Position numbers and translations under genes: made by a program. Source: Pseudomonas gingeri (GTDB lineage Bacteria > Pseudomonadota > Gammaproteobacteria > Pseudomonadales > Pseudomonadaceae). From it: 64,000 bases of DNA. Below, one piece after another: positions 9,133-18,261 of this stretch. The stretch covers positions 124,001 through 188,000 of the forward strand of contig NZ_JACAQA010000002.1 in the NCBI RefSeq assembly GCF_013385425.1, in the 5' to 3' direction. The notes under the pieces are model-generated. The model had not been told where the DNA came from. It did not search any database and was given only the letters and a program-made list of their open reading frames with translations. Positions within the stretch are counted from its first letter, which is position 1; every line of letters starts with the position of its first letter.

Positions 9133-9510
9133 ATGAATACCCCGCAAGCCCTTTCACCCATCAATTTCGCGCAGAAACTCGCCCTGTTCGATGACAAGTG
9201 GAAACCCCGGGTCATTGCCGAAATGAACGACTATCAGTTCAAGGTGGTGAAGATCGAAGGCGATTTCGTCTGGCACTCCCATGCCGATACCGACGAGACA
9301 TTTATCATCCTGGAAGGCGTGCTGCGCATCGACTTTCGTGACCGCCAGGTGCATCTGGCAGCCGGCGAAATGCTGGTGGTGCCCAAGGGTGTCGAGCACA
9401 AGCCGTTTGCCGAGAAGGAGGTCAGGATGCTGCTGATCGAACCACGGGGGGTGGTCAATACCGGAGACGAAGGCGGGGAAATGACAGCCAGCAATGACGT
9501 CTGGGTTTGA
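9133..9510 (+). CDS. Single-domain cupin protein
   Basis: A 125-residue cupin. The start at 9133 follows GAGGTCC; an upstream in-frame ATG at 9088 would add 15 unlikely residues. Cupin motif 1 is seen as FVWHSHADTDETFIILEG and motif 2 as GEMLVVPKGVEHKPFA, together with the His and Glu ligands expected for a bound divalent metal. Small cupins of this kind include isomerases, dioxygenases and pure binding proteins, so no reaction is assigned. It lies directly behind an AraC regulator and is followed by a short hairpin at 9519-9544. Confidence 0.82.
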   Translation: MNTPQALSPINFAQKLALFDDKWKPRVIAEMNDYQFKVVKIEGDFVWHSHADTDETFIILEGVLRIDFRDRQVHLAAGEMLVVPKGVEHKPFAEKEVRMLLIEPRGVVNTGDEGGEMTASNDVWV

Positions 9511-9518
9511 GGTGTCCT

Positions 9519-9544
9519 GTGGGAACTGGCTTGCCAGTTCCCAC
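9519..9544. terminator. Perfect 11-bp hairpin (terminator or short REP-like element)
   Basis: GTGGGAACTGG at 9519-9529 pairs exactly with CCAGTTCCCAC at 9534-9544 around a CTTG loop. It sits between the convergent cupin gene (ends 9510) and the HAAAP permease gene (ends 9562). There is no clear T-run on either side, so termination would be non-canonical. The GTGGGA...CTTG core resembles a shortened Pseudomonas REP unit. Confidence 0.6.
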
Positions 9545-9561
9545 GGAAATCGCGTTTCAGG

Positions 9562-10839
9562 TCAGGCCGACAACGAATAGATCAACGCCGAAATCGCCAC
9601 CAAGCCCACCAGCGTGACGAATACGTTGGACATCTGCCCCGAATACTGACGCATCGCCGGCACCCGGCGGATCGCGTACATCGGCATCAGGAACAGCAGC
9701 GCCGCGATGACCGGCCCGCCGAGGGTCTCGATCATGCCGAGAATGCTCGGGTTCAAGGTCGCCACCAACCAGCACACCACCAGCATGAACGCCGCCGTCA
9801 TCCGGTCCAGGGCCTTGGCGCCGGGTTTGCGGCCACTCTTGGCGATCAGGCCCTTGAGGCCTTCGCTGGCCCCGATGTAGTGCCCCAGGAACGACTTGGA
9901 AATCGCCACGAAGGCAATCAGCGGCGCCGCGAAGGCAATGGTCGGGTTGCTGAAGTGGTTGGCCAGGTACGACAGGATCGACAGATTCTGCGCCTTGGCT
10001 TCGGCCAGCTGCGCTGGCGACAGGGTCAGCACGCAACTGAAGACGAAGAACAGCACCATCACCACCATCAGCAGGTGCGCCCGCGACAGGATCTGCGAGC
10101 TGCGCTCTTCGGCATGGGTGCCATAACGACGCTTCTGGTCAACCGCAAAGGCCGAGATGATCGGCGAATGGTTGAAGGAGAACACCATCACCGGAATCGC
10201 CAGCCACAAGGTGTGCAGCAAGGCCGACGGCTCGGGCGGGCTGCCGGCCGTGGCGAGGATGCCGCCGTTCCAGTGCGGCACCAGGTACACCGCCAGGAAC
10301 AGCAAGGCGACAATAAACGGATAGACCATCAGGCTCATGGCCTTGACGATCACCTGCTCGCCGCAACGGACCACCACCAGCAGGCCAAGGATCAGCATCA
10401 GCGACAACAGCGCCCGCGGTGGCGGCACCAGGTGCAGTTGATGTTCGAGGAAACTGCCGACGGTATTGGTCAAAGCCACGCTGTAGATCAGCAGGATCGG
10501 GAAGATCGCGAAGAAATACAGCAAGGTGATCAGCGCCCCGGCCTTGATGCCGAAATGCTCTTCCACCACTTCGGTGATGTCCGCGCCATCGCGCCCGGAG
10601 AGCACGAAACGGGTCAGGCCACGGTGGGCGTAGAAGGTCATGGGGAACGCCAGCACCGCCAGGACCAGCAACGGCCAGAAGCCGCCCAGCCCAGCGTTGA
10701 TCGGCAGGAACAAGGTGCCCGCGCCGATGGCCGTGCCGAACAGGCCCAGCATCCAGGTGGTGTCTTGGCGGCTCCAGTTGCTCAGTACAGCGGGTGCCGA
10801 TTCATAGCGTTCGTCGACGCTGTTGGCCTGGTCATTCAT
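9562..10839 (-). CDS. HAAAP family amino-acid permease (serine/threonine or aromatic)
   Basis: A 425-residue inner-membrane protein with about eleven hydrophobic segments. The first helix shows MLGLFGTAIGAGTLFLPINA, the signature of the hydroxy and aromatic amino-acid permease family (SdaC, TdcC, TyrP). Later segments AVYLVPHWNGG and SFNHSPIISAFAVDQKRRYG also fit SdaC-like members. It imports an amino acid with protons, most likely serine or threonine given the resemblance to SdaC/YhjV-like proteins. It stands alone: its downstream neighbour is convergent and its upstream neighbour is 229 bp away and divergent. Confidence 0.85.
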   Translation of the reverse strand: MNDQANSVDERYESAPAVLSNWSRQDTTWMLGLFGTAIGAGTLFLPINAGLGGFWPLLVLAVLAFPMTFYAHRGLTRFVLSGRDGADITEVVEEHFGIKAGALITLLYFFAIFPILLIYSVALTNTVGSFLEHQLHLVPPPRALLSLMLILGLLVVVRCGEQVIVKAMSLMVYPFIVALLFLAVYLVPHWNGGILATAGSPPEPSALLHTLWLAIPVMVFSFNHSPIISAFAVDQKRRYGTHAEERSSQILSRAHLLMVVMVLFFVFSCVLTLSPAQLAEAKAQNLSILSYLANHFSNPTIAFAAPLIAFVAISKSFLGHYIGASEGLKGLIAKSGRKPGAKALDRMTAAFMLVVCWLVATLNPSILGMIETLGGPVIAALLFLMPMYAIRRVPAMRQYSGQMSNVFVTLVGLVAISALIYSLSA

Positions 10840-11068
10840 CCGGTCGAATCTCCGTTAGCCGGTCATTACCACGCGACCGGGGCGGATAAAAAGCATGTCA
10901 CTGGCAGCGCCCCGGCCATAAGAGGGGCGCGATTGTCCGGGATTAAGCTTGAGAAGCAAAGGGTTAGCTGAGTAACGGTCTATTGCTGAGGCAGTTTTAT
11001 CAGCCATGGCACGTGGAGTATTGATACACTGTAACAATTAACTTCAGCCTCTCGATCAGTGCCCTCCC

Positions 11069-11614
11069 ATGACCTCCGTGCAATGTCGTGCCTGCTTTAC
11101 CGCCCTTCTCCTGCTCCTGGGCAGCTCGTCGGCCCTGGCTGACGACCTGATCATCACCTGGCCCGGCGACTGGGAGGTGCAGACCCTGCCCCCGGCCCAG
11201 AATGCCGCCGGTGAAGTGATCAGTGGCCTGCGCCAGCGCGCGGTAAAAAACGACGCCAATGGCGATCCGCTGATGGTCATGGAATTGACCGAGTCGGGAC
11301 TCAATCCCGACCACGCAGTCAACCTCCCCGGGGTGTTGCTGGAGATGCGCAAGGCGGTGCAGAAGAACTTCGTCGAGCGCGGTTTCATGAGTGTCTGCAA
11401 CCGGATTCACGACAGCACCCTGGGCGGCATGGCGGCGGTAGAGACTACCTGCACCATCACCCAGAACGGCGGGCACGTGATGACCCAGACCCTGGTGGCC
11501 GCAGCCCGCGACGGCAAGGCGTATTCCTTGCTTTATGCCGGGTCGGCGGACGGTTACAAGAGTGTGGAGCCAGTGGTCAATGGAATCCGGGCGAGCCTGC
11601 ACCTGCAGCCCTGA
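11069..11614 (+). CDS. Conserved periplasmic protein of unknown function
   Basis: A 181-residue protein with a cleavable signal peptide (hydrophobic core CFTALLLLLGSS, cleavage after SSALA-D near residue 25). The mature part starts with DDLIITWPGDWEV and contains two cysteines (SVCNR and TTCTITQ) that could form a disulfide. I associate it loosely with the small Pseudomonas DUF4946-type secreted proteins but cannot confirm this. It is a single gene. Its downstream neighbour (DUF2214-like) is convergent. Confidence 0.75.
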   Translation: MTSVQCRACFTALLLLLGSSSALADDLIITWPGDWEVQTLPPAQNAAGEVISGLRQRAVKNDANGDPLMVMELTESGLNPDHAVNLPGVLLEMRKAVQKNFVERGFMSVCNRIHDSTLGGMAAVETTCTITQNGGHVMTQTLVAAARDGKAYSLLYAGSADGYKSVEPVVNGIRASLHLQP

Positions 11615-11622
11615 TTCCCCAG

Positions 11623-12081
11623 CTACCCGGCCAGGAACCCCCGGGCCATGCCGCTGGCGGCAATCACCATCAGCATGATCAACAAGGCTTCGATATGGCT
11701 GATCCGCGCGAAAAGCCGGGCGCGGCCGATATCGATGACCGAGCTCTTCTTCCGGGCGATACGCCATTTGATCAAGGTGATCATCGGCGCCAGTTCCAGC
11801 AGCAGGATAATCACGAACAAGGTCAACTTGAGGTGGAACAGCGGCTGGTGCAGGTAGTAATCCGTGCCCTTCTCGAAACCGCCGAAAGCGCGCAGGCCAC
11901 CGGTGATCAACAGGACACCGGCGCTGATGCCCCAGAGATTGTCCCAGACAAACACCTGCCGCAGTTCGGCCGGACTGGTGCCGGTGAGACGACGCAAGGC
12001 CCCGCCACGTGCGAGGACCGCCGCCAGGGCGATACCGAACGCCAGAAGGTGAAGCGCTGCCAGGGACCAGTGAGCAAACAT
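11623..12081 (-). CDS. DUF2214-like integral membrane protein
   Basis: A 152-residue protein with four predicted membrane helices (around residues 5-25, 45-65, 82-105 and 130-150). The start at 12081 is preceded by AAGGAG at good spacing. Motifs such as VWDNLWGISAGVLLITGG and HQPLFHLKLTLFVIILLLE match the DUF2214 family of small inner-membrane proteins, whose function is unknown. It is the last gene of a same-strand series (gor, AraC, XapX, oxidoreductase, this gene), but the gap to the oxidoreductase is 81 bp, so co-transcription is uncertain. Confidence 0.8.
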   Translation of the reverse strand: MFAHWSLAALHLLAFGIALAAVLARGGALRRLTGTSPAELRQVFVWDNLWGISAGVLLITGGLRAFGGFEKGTDYYLHQPLFHLKLTLFVIILLLELAPMITLIKWRIARKKSSVIDIGRARLFARISHIEALLIMLMVIAASGMARGFLAG

Positions 12082-12162
12082 TGAGTCGTCTCCTTGAATG
12101 AGCAAGACAGTTGTAGCTCAAGCCGCCGATATTTGCGCAGGTCCCCGGCTCGACTCAGGGTC

Positions 12163-13122
12163 TCAAGGCAACAGGATCACCTTGTCACTACCGCCCTGAT
12201 TGACCTCGGCATAACGCGCCAGGCCCTCGGACAGCGGCGACTCCAGCAACCCCGTCGGCAGCTCCAGCAAGCCCTCGTCAAAGAAGCGCCCGAACTGATC
12301 GAGCATTCGCGCACAGGCCTCGGTGCCATAGAGCAACGAGTTGATCCCGACCACCGAACCGCCCTTGCGGTACAACGCCAGTGCCGGCAATTGCACATGG
12401 CCGTCCACCGGCGCGGCGATGATCGCGATCCGACCGAAAGGCGCCAGGGCCGTCACGGCCGGCGGTAGCCAGAAGCCGGTGGTGTCGAAGATCACATCGG
12501 CGCCACCGGGGAATACACCATTGACCGACGCCGCGAGGTCTTCCGGCTTGTCCAGTTGAATGGCATCAAAGCCCTTGTCCTGAAGCGCCTTGACCTGCTC
12601 CGCACGGCGCACCGCGCCCAGCACCCGGGCCCCGCGAATCTTCGCCAGGGCCAGCGCGGCGCTGCCGACGGCGCCATTGGCACCGATCACCAGCAAACGC
12701 GTGTCGGCCTTCACCAGGCTGCGTTCCAGGGCATCCCAGGCGGTGGTGAACGGCACGCCGAGGCTGGCGGCCTGGGCGAAGCTCAGGTGCGTCGGCTTGA
12801 TCGCCACACCGCTGGCGGGCAGGGTCAGGTATTGGGCATGGGAACCGTCTCCGGTAAAGCCCAGTTCCTTGCCGGTGCCCCAGACTTCCTGGCCCAGCAG
12901 CGATTGCGGCCCTTCGATCACCACCCCGGCGAAGTCCCGGCCGGGAATCCGTGGCAGCGTGGTGTAGGAGAAACGCCCCAGCACGTTTTTCACATCGCTG
13001 GGGTTCAGGCCGGCCGCCTTGATCTGCACCAGGACTTCTCCGGCAGCAGGCACAGGGGTGGGCACGTCGACCAGTTGCAGGGCCGAGAGATCGCCGGTTT
13101 TCGCAAATTGCAGGGCTTTCAT
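12163..13122 (-). CDS. Zinc-independent MDR/quinone oxidoreductase-like protein
   Basis: A 319-residue medium-chain dehydrogenase/reductase. The N-terminal GroES-like domain shows KAAGLNPSDVKNVLG and RIPGRDFAGVV. The Rossmann domain carries LLVIGANGAVGSAALALAK, an NADPH-binding loop. The structural-zinc cysteine cluster of alcohol dehydrogenases is absent, which places it with NADPH quinone or enone reductases. The divergence of the small XapX gene and AraC regulator upstream on the same strand suggests a stress-inducible unit. The natural substrate is unknown. Confidence 0.87.
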   Translation of the reverse strand: MKALQFAKTGDLSALQLVDVPTPVPAAGEVLVQIKAAGLNPSDVKNVLGRFSYTTLPRIPGRDFAGVVIEGPQSLLGQEVWGTGKELGFTGDGSHAQYLTLPASGVAIKPTHLSFAQAASLGVPFTTAWDALERSLVKADTRLLVIGANGAVGSAALALAKIRGARVLGAVRRAEQVKALQDKGFDAIQLDKPEDLAASVNGVFPGGADVIFDTTGFWLPPAVTALAPFGRIAIIAAPVDGHVQLPALALYRKGGSVVGINSLLYGTEACARMLDQFGRFFDEGLLELPTGLLESPLSEGLARYAEVNQGGSDKVILLP

Positions 13123-13156
13123 ACAGTACGTATCCAGTCAGAGAAAAACGCGGGAT

Positions 13157-13330
13157 TCAGGACAGCCAGCCGGCGACCAATTGCTTGCCCAGGGGCCAGG
13201 CCTTTTCACCCAGTTGCATGCCCAAAAGGCCAACCAGGGCCACGGCGGGCGGTGCCGGGGAACGGAAGTCGAGCCCGCCGTAAAGCAGGCCGACAGCTAT
13301 GCCGATGACGAGAGAAACAAGGTAGCTCAT
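13157..13330 (-). CDS. XapX/DUF1427 small membrane protein
   Basis: A 57-residue protein read on the minus strand from ATG at 13330 to TGA at 13157. It starts MSYLVSLVIGIAVGLLYGGL and continues DFRSPAPPAVALVGLLGMQL, the XapX domain signature (glycine-rich first helix, RSPAPP, second helix). These short proteins have two membrane helices and no known activity. It lies 34 bp upstream of the quinone oxidoreductase gene on the same strand and 117 bp downstream of the AraC gene, so it may be the first gene of the unit that regulator controls. Confidence 0.8.
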   Translation of the reverse strand: MSYLVSLVIGIAVGLLYGGLDFRSPAPPAVALVGLLGMQLGEKAWPLGKQLVAGWLS

Positions 13331-13447
13331 GACGAACTCCAGGCTCGGTGAGGGAATGCCCAGAGTCTATGACCGGCAAAGCGGGGGCGTCGGTCAAAGG
13401 CTTCTGTCTTTCGGCCAAAGCACCCTCCTCTGCAGGAACAGTGCTCG

Positions 13448-14215
13448 TCAGCCCGCCGGATAGTGGGACGGGGCAACGCCCAGGGCGCGCCGGAACATAT
13501 CGCTGAAGCTGCTGGGCGAATAACCCAGCTCCCGGGCGATACGACTGACCGGCACACCCTGGATCAACTCCGCCACGGCCGTCGCCAATTGCACCTGGCG
13601 CCGCCATTCGGCGAAGCCCATGCCCAGCTCGCCCTGGAACAAACGCGCCAGGGTTCGTACGCTGGCCCCAGCCGATTGCGCGTGCTGCTCAAAAGAGATG
13701 TCCAACGACGGCGCACTCATGACCGCCTGGCACAGGTTCATCAGGCGGCGATCACTGTCCGAGGGCATGGGAATCTTCAGAAATGCGCGGCGTGCCCGCT
13801 TGAGTTCCAGCAGCGCCAGGTTGACCAACGCTTCGTAATAGTCGCCCCGGGGATCCTCGGCCTGCTCCACCAGATGCACGATCAACTCGCGCAGCAAGCC
13901 GCCGACCTCGATCACCTGGACCCTGTCTTCAAGGGTTTCGGCCAACGCCGGGCGCAGGTAGATATTGCGCATCTGCAGGTCCGATACCACCCGGATCCCG
14001 TGGGGAACACCAGGCGGCAGCCACACCGCGCGCTGCGGCGGGACCGCCAGGGCTTCGTGGGGTGTCTCGACCCACATCACCCCCGACATCGCATAGAGCA
14101 ACTGGCCCCAGGCATGGGCATGGGGCTCGATAAACAAGCCCCGCGGGTAAGTCCGGGCCAGGGGTTGTACCGGCCTGTCGGTGTCGCTCAGGTCCGGCGG
14201 TGCGGCCAGGGCCAT
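13448..14215 (-). CDS. AraC family transcriptional regulator (cupin sensor)
   Basis: A 255-residue regulator. The N-terminal cupin domain reads EPHAHAWGQLLYAMSGVMWV and VWLPPGVPHGIRV. The C-terminal part holds the AraC helix-turn-helix pair (EQHAQSAGASVRTLARLFQ and VSRIARELGYSPSSFSDMFR). This arrangement is typical of the subfamily that often controls an adjacent oxidoreductase or exporter. It begins 3 bp after the end of gor on the same strand and precedes the XapX and oxidoreductase genes, which are the most likely targets. Confidence 0.88.
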   Translation of the reverse strand: MALAAPPDLSDTDRPVQPLARTYPRGLFIEPHAHAWGQLLYAMSGVMWVETPHEALAVPPQRAVWLPPGVPHGIRVVSDLQMRNIYLRPALAETLEDRVQVIEVGGLLRELIVHLVEQAEDPRGDYYEALVNLALLELKRARRAFLKIPMPSDSDRRLMNLCQAVMSAPSLDISFEQHAQSAGASVRTLARLFQGELGMGFAEWRRQVQLATAVAELIQGVPVSRIARELGYSPSSFSDMFRRALGVAPSHYPAG

Positions 14216-14218
14216 GGC

Positions 14219-15577
14219 TCAGCCGGCAACCGGCGTGCGCATGGTGACGAACTCTTCGGCCGCCGTCGGGTGCACGCCGATGGTTTCGTCGAAATGCTGC
14301 TTGGTGGCGCCGGCTTTCAAGGCAATGGCCAGCCCCTGGACGATTTCCCCGGCATCCGGCCCAACCATGTGACAACCCAGCACCTTGTCGGTCTTGGCAT
14401 CCACCACCAGCTTCATCAGGGTCCGTTCCTGGCACTCGGTCAGGGTCAGTTTCATCGGCCGGAAGCGGCTTTCGAAGATCTGCACTTCATGGCCCTGCTC
14501 CCGCGCCTGCTCTTCGCTCAGGCCGACGGTGCCGATATTCGGCAGGCTGAACACCGCCGTCGGAATCATCGCGTAGTCCACCGGACGATACTGCTCAGGC
14601 TTGAACAGACGACGGGCCACCGCCATGCCTTCGGCCAGGGCCACCGGGGTCAGCTGCACACGACCGATGACATCACCCAGGGCGAGGATCGACGGTTCGT
14701 CGGTCTGGTATTGCTCGTCGACCTGGATAAAGCCGTTCTTGTCCAGCTTCACCCCGGTGTTTTCCAGGCCCAGATTGTCCAGCATCGGCCGCCGGCCGGT
14801 GGCGTAGAAGATGCAGTCCGCTTCCAGCTCGCGACCGTCCTTGAGGGTAGCCTTGAGGCTACCGTCGACCTGCTTGTCGATCCGCTCGATATCGGCGTTG
14901 AAGTTCAGGCCCAGCCCGCGCTTGGTCAACTCTTCCTTCAGATGACGGCGCACCGAACCGTCAAAACCGCGCAGGAACAGGTCACCGCGATACAGCAACT
15001 GGGTATCGGCGCCCAGGCCGTGGAAGATCCCGGCGAATTCAACGGCAATGTAGCCGCCGCCGACCACCAGGATGCGCTTGGGCAGTTCCTTGAGGAAAAA
15101 CGCTTCATTGGAACTGATGGCGTGCTCGCGGCCCGGAATCTCCGGAATCTGCGGCCAGCCGCCAGTGGCGATCAGGATGTGTTTGGCACTGTAGCGTTGG
15201 CCGTTGACTTCGACCTGATGCGGGTCCACCAGCTTGCCGTGGCCTTCGAGCAGGGTCACGCCGCTGTTGACCAGCAAACTGCGGTAGATGTCATTGAGGC
15301 GGTGAATTTCCTTGTCCTTGTTGGCGATCAGGGTCGCCCAGTCGAAGTCCGCCTCGCCCAGCGACCAGCCAAAGCCCTGGGCCTGTTCGAAGTCCTCGGC
15401 GAAATGCGCGCCATACACCAGCAGTTTTTTCGGCACACAGCCGACGTTGACGCAGGTCCCGCCCAGGTAGCGGCTTTCGACCACCGCCACCTTGGCACCA
15501 AACCCCGCGGCAAACCGCGCGGCACGCACACCGCCGGAACCGGCGCCAATCACAAACAGGTCAAAATCGTAGGCCAT
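14219..15577 (-). CDS. gor: Glutathione-disulfide reductase
   Basis: A 452-residue FAD and NADPH-dependent flavoenzyme that regenerates reduced glutathione in the cytoplasm. FAD is bound by [14 protein letters not shown] at the N-terminus. The redox-active disulfide is in [13 protein letters not shown] (Cys42 and Cys47). NADPH binding is by [14 protein letters not shown], and the C-terminal [12 protein letters not shown] carries the catalytic histidine. GAGGAG lies before the ATG. It is separated from galU upstream by a terminator hairpin, and is nearly fused (3 bp) to the AraC gene downstream. Confidence 0.95.
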   Translation of the reverse strand: MAYDFDLFVIGAGSGGVRAARFAAGFGAKVAVVESRYLGGTCVNVGCVPKKLLVYGAHFAEDFEQAQGFGWSLGEADFDWATLIANKDKEIHRLNDIYRSLLVNSGVTLLEGHGKLVDPHQVEVNGQRYSAKHILIATGGWPQIPEIPGREHAISSNEAFFLKELPKRILVVGGGYIAVEFAGIFHGLGADTQLLYRGDLFLRGFDGSVRRHLKEELTKRGLGLNFNADIERIDKQVDGSLKATLKDGRELEADCIFYATGRRPMLDNLGLENTGVKLDKNGFIQVDEQYQTDEPSILALGDVIGRVQLTPVALAEGMAVARRLFKPEQYRPVDYAMIPTAVFSLPNIGTVGLSEEQAREQGHEVQIFESRFRPMKLTLTECQERTLMKLVVDAKTDKVLGCHMVGPDAGEIVQGLAIALKAGATKQHFDETIGVHPTAAEEFVTMRTPVAG

Positions 15578-15656
15578 TTCAATCTCCTCGGCAGGCGCAC
15601 AGCATACCCGCTGTAGCCTTCTGGGTCAGCGTCAGGCCTACATGAGGGCGCACTAA

Positions 15657-15690
15657 CGAAAAAGCCACCCGGGTGGGTGGCTTTCTTTCT
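15657..15690. terminator. Bidirectional intrinsic terminator between galU and gor
   Basis: AAAGCCACCC (15661-15670) pairs with GGGTGGCTTT (15675-15684) around a GGGT loop. On the minus strand the stem is followed by a T-run (complement of GAAAAA at 15659-15664), fitting termination of galU, which ends at 15721. On the plus strand a run CTTTCTTTCT follows. Confidence 0.85.
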
Positions 15691-15720
15691 ACGCAGTGCT
15701 TTCTGCAACAGCAGGCTCGA

Positions 15721-16560
15721 TCAGTAAGCCTTGCCGGTCTTGTAGAAGTGCTCAAAGCAGAAGTTGGTCGCTTCGATGTAGCCTTCGGCGCCGCCGCAGT
15801 CGAAACGCTTGCCTTTGAACTTATAGGCAATCACGCAGCCGTCCTGGGCCTGTTTCATCAGGGCGTCGGTGATCTGGATCTCGCCACCCTTGCCTGGCTC
15901 GGTCTGCTCGATCAGGGCGAAGATGTCCGGGGTCAGGATGTAACGACCGATGATCGCCAGGTTCGACGGCGCATCTTCCGGCTTCGGCTTCTCAACCATG
16001 TTGCGTACGCGGTACAGGTCGTCACCGATCAGGTCGCCGGCAATCACGCCGTACTTGTTGGTTTCCTGCGGATCGACTTCCTGGATCGCGACGATGGTGC
16101 AGCGATACTGCTTGTACAGCTTGACCATCTGGGTCAGGACGCCGTCGCCTTCGAGGTTGACGCACAGGTCGTCCGCCAGTACCACGGCGAAGGGTTCGTC
16201 ACCGATCAATGGACGGCCGGTCAGGATCGCGTGACCCAGGCCTTTCATTTCGGTCTGACGGGTGTAGGAGAACGAGCACTCGTCCAGCAGTTTGCGGATA
16301 CCGACCAGGTACTTTTCCTTGTCGGTGCCCTTGATCTGGTTTTCCAGCTCGTAGCTGATGTCAAAGTGGTCTTCCAGCGCGCGCTTGCCGCGACCGGTGA
16401 CGATCGAGATCTCGGTCAAGCCGGCATCCAGCGCTTCCTCGACGCCGTACTGGATCAGTGGCTTGTTCACCACCGGCAGCATTTCCTTGGGCATGGCTTT
16501 AGTCGCTGGGAGGAAGCGAGTACCGTAACCGGCTGCTGGGAACAAGCATTTCTTGATCAT
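15721..16560 (-). CDS. galU: UTP-glucose-1-phosphate uridylyltransferase
   Basis: A 279-residue enzyme making UDP-glucose from UTP and glucose-1-phosphate, for LPS core, exopolysaccharide and osmoregulated glucans. The nucleotidyltransferase signature is complete: PAAGYGTRFLPATKAMPKEM at residues 8-27, then VVLADDLCVN and VEKPKPEDAPSNLAIIGRY. AAGGAC precedes the ATG at 16560. The gene is followed by a strong terminator. A 277-bp gap upstream, shared with a divergent small gene, holds its promoter. Confidence 0.96.
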   Translation of the reverse strand: MIKKCLFPAAGYGTRFLPATKAMPKEMLPVVNKPLIQYGVEEALDAGLTEISIVTGRGKRALEDHFDISYELENQIKGTDKEKYLVGIRKLLDECSFSYTRQTEMKGLGHAILTGRPLIGDEPFAVVLADDLCVNLEGDGVLTQMVKLYKQYRCTIVAIQEVDPQETNKYGVIAGDLIGDDLYRVRNMVEKPKPEDAPSNLAIIGRYILTPDIFALIEQTEPGKGGEIQITDALMKQAQDGCVIAYKFKGKRFDCGGAEGYIEATNFCFEHFYKTGKAY

Positions 16561-16837
16561 ATAAGTCCTTGAAAGGGCGGTGTGTACAAGTTTCGGCGCA
16601 GTCTAATCAGGCAGCGGCCACCTTACAATGCCCTGCTGATAGCAGACTGACGTCAATCTAGAGAAACCTGGCGGCAGATAGTTCCGGGATTGTGTCAAAT
16701 TTTGCTACATCCGGCGCTCACAGGCCCGGTCAAGCCTCGACCTTTACGCTTCGGCCAGCAACTCTAGCCGCTATTGACGGTTTATGCCTTGATCTGAGCT
16801 ATCATCAGCACCTTTCATCAGCCCATGAGACAGATCG

Positions 16838-17026
16838 ATGTCGGCAGCAAAGAACGTGAACGGTTACCTGATCAATCAAGCAAAAGATGGCCAATGGTGG
16901 CTGACCGGTGTCGATGGCGAACCTGTTGCCGGCCCGTTTCCGAGCGAAGCCCTGGCCATTGAAGTGGCCTCGGTGTTCGAAGATACACCCGCCCCCGCCG
17001 CCCGGCGTCGTGGCAACAAGGACTGA
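16838..17026 (+). CDS. Small conserved hypothetical protein
   Basis: A 62-residue soluble protein beginning MSAAKNVNGYLINQAKDGQW and ending in a basic tail (ARRRGNKD). The GYLI..KDGQWWLTG..GEPVAGPF pattern looks like a small beta-rich domain. It has a GAGA-type ribosome site and is followed 7 bp later by a lipoprotein gene on the same strand, so they are probably co-transcribed. No function is known to me. Confidence 0.65.
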   Translation: MSAAKNVNGYLINQAKDGQWWLTGVDGEPVAGPFPSEALAIEVASVFEDTPAPAARRRGNKD

Positions 17027-17033
17027 AGCCGGC

Positions 17034-17315
17034 ATGAACAAATTTCTGGCATTGATCGCTCTACTGGCCCTTGGCGGCTGCGCCACGGCGTCCAAAACCT
17101 ACCTGAACAACGGCCAGCAGGGCCTGGCTATCGACTGTTCGGGCGAGGCGATGTCCTGGGCCAAGTGCTACGAGAAAGCCGATGCCTCCTGTGCCGGTAC
17201 CGGCTACACCATCGTCGGCACCGACGGCACCCCGTCGCCCAAGGAAAGCGACAAGACCCTGGGCGTCGACGTGGGCAACTTCAAAAGCCGTACGGTGATC
17301 GTCAAGTGCAAATAG
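17034..17315 (+). CDS. Small lipoprotein
   Basis: A 93-residue lipoprotein. Its signal MNKFLALIALLALGGCATA ends in the lipobox LGGC with Cys16 as lipidation site. The mature part contains four cysteines (DCSGEAMSWAKCYEKADASC and the C-terminal VKCK), so one or two disulfides are likely in the periplasm. The +2 residue is Ala, consistent with outer-membrane sorting. It follows the 62-residue gene by 7 bp. Function unknown. Confidence 0.78.
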   Translation: MNKFLALIALLALGGCATASKTYLNNGQQGLAIDCSGEAMSWAKCYEKADASCAGTGYTIVGTDGTPSPKESDKTLGVDVGNFKSRTVIVKCK

Positions 17316-17350
17316 CCGCAGGCCCAGTCGGGGCATGCGCGCTGGCAGCT

Positions 17351-17707
17351 TCAGCCTGAAATGCAATGCTCCGCGGCATTGAGCACAGCCTTGGAGCGCA
17401 AGGGAAAATTCGACATGCTCTCGAAGACCTTGATGCTGCTGCCGCTGGAGCGCTCTTCAATAATCAGTACCGCCGACGGATGGGTGGAGAATTGGTCACG
17501 CACGACCACCTTGACCCCGTCCTTGTGATACGGTTCGATCAACGAAGGCCCGCGCTCCTTGGTCAGCCGGGTATCGAAGCACTGGGCATAAGCCATGGGC
17601 TTCTTGCCTGAGATCACGCTCATTGTCGGCGGTGACTGCTCGATGTCCGATACACTCGCACACCCGCTCATGGCCAGAGCAACCAATGCCCACACACCCC
17701 ACTTCAT
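17351..17707 (-). CDS. Small lipoprotein
   Basis: A 118-residue lipoprotein starting at 17707 after GGAGATTTGCTT. The signal MKWGVWALVALAMSGCASV ends in lipobox MSGC. The mature part has a conserved-looking QCFDTRLTKERGPSLI and a C-terminal AEHCISG. The two remaining cysteines may pair. It is convergent with the 93-residue lipoprotein gene, 35 bp apart. Both genes encode small Cys-containing lipoproteins, but their sequences are not obviously related. Function unknown. Confidence 0.75.
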   Translation of the reverse strand: MKWGVWALVALAMSGCASVSDIEQSPPTMSVISGKKPMAYAQCFDTRLTKERGPSLIEPYHKDGVKVVVRDQFSTHPSAVLIIEERSSGSSIKVFESMSNFPLRSKAVLNAAEHCISG

Positions 17708-17916
17708 AAGCAAATCTCCAGTAAAGACGGTAGGACAGCGTCCGGGCGATTTTTCTCCCGCGTCCAAGGATTTAATCCAACTTTTATGGCGACAAGCCTA
17801 CACAATCCGTCAAACTGGCGCCCGTGCCGATCGAATAAATCCGCCAGCGCGCTAAAAACGCCCTGCGCCACATGCTATCTTTTTGATTTTGTAGAAAAAG
17901 CCTTCTGGAGACGCCC

Positions 17917-18222
17917 TTGAAATTCATCCACCAGCGCGAGCACCTCAACGAAGACGACATCGTCGTGATCGAATGCTCCCAGACGTGCAACATCCGCCTG
18001 ATGAACGACGCCAACTTTCGCAGTTTCAAGAATGGCGGCCGACACACCTACCACGGCGGCGCCTTTGATACCTTTCCGGCGAAGATCACCATCCCGAGCA
18101 CCGGTTTCTGGAACATCACCATTGATACCGTGGTGACCAAGCGCGCCATCAGCGTTACCCGCAAGCCGAACCTGACACACTCGATTCGCATCATCCGACG
18201 CTCCAGCTCGAAACTGCGCTGA
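17917..18222 (+). CDS. DUF1883 domain protein
   Basis: A 101-residue basic protein. The DUF1883 pattern is seen in IVVIECSQTCNIRLMND, FRSFKNGGRHTYHGGAF and FWNITIDTVV. These small proteins are widespread in proteobacteria, sometimes as a domain of TIR or restriction-like proteins, and have no assigned reaction. CTGGAGACGCC precedes the ATG. A short gene of 58 codons follows 39 bp later. Confidence 0.78.
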   Translation: MKFIHQREHLNEDDIVVIECSQTCNIRLMNDANFRSFKNGGRHTYHGGAFDTFPAKITIPSTGFWNITIDTVVTKRAISVTRKPNLTHSIRIIRRSSSKLR

Positions 18223-18261
18223 ATCGCCACCGCTGTCCATCTTCTCGTTACTGGAATCGCC

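Noticed and set aside
13463..15616. 717-codon plus-strand frame opposite gor and the AraC gene.
   Set aside because: It is antisense to glutathione reductase, whose FAD, disulfide and NADPH motifs are all in place, so the opposite frame is a shadow.
16774..16805. TTGACG and TATCAT as a promoter for the 62-residue gene.
   Set aside because: The spacer is about 20 bp, longer than a usual sigma-70 promoter allows, so I do not list it.
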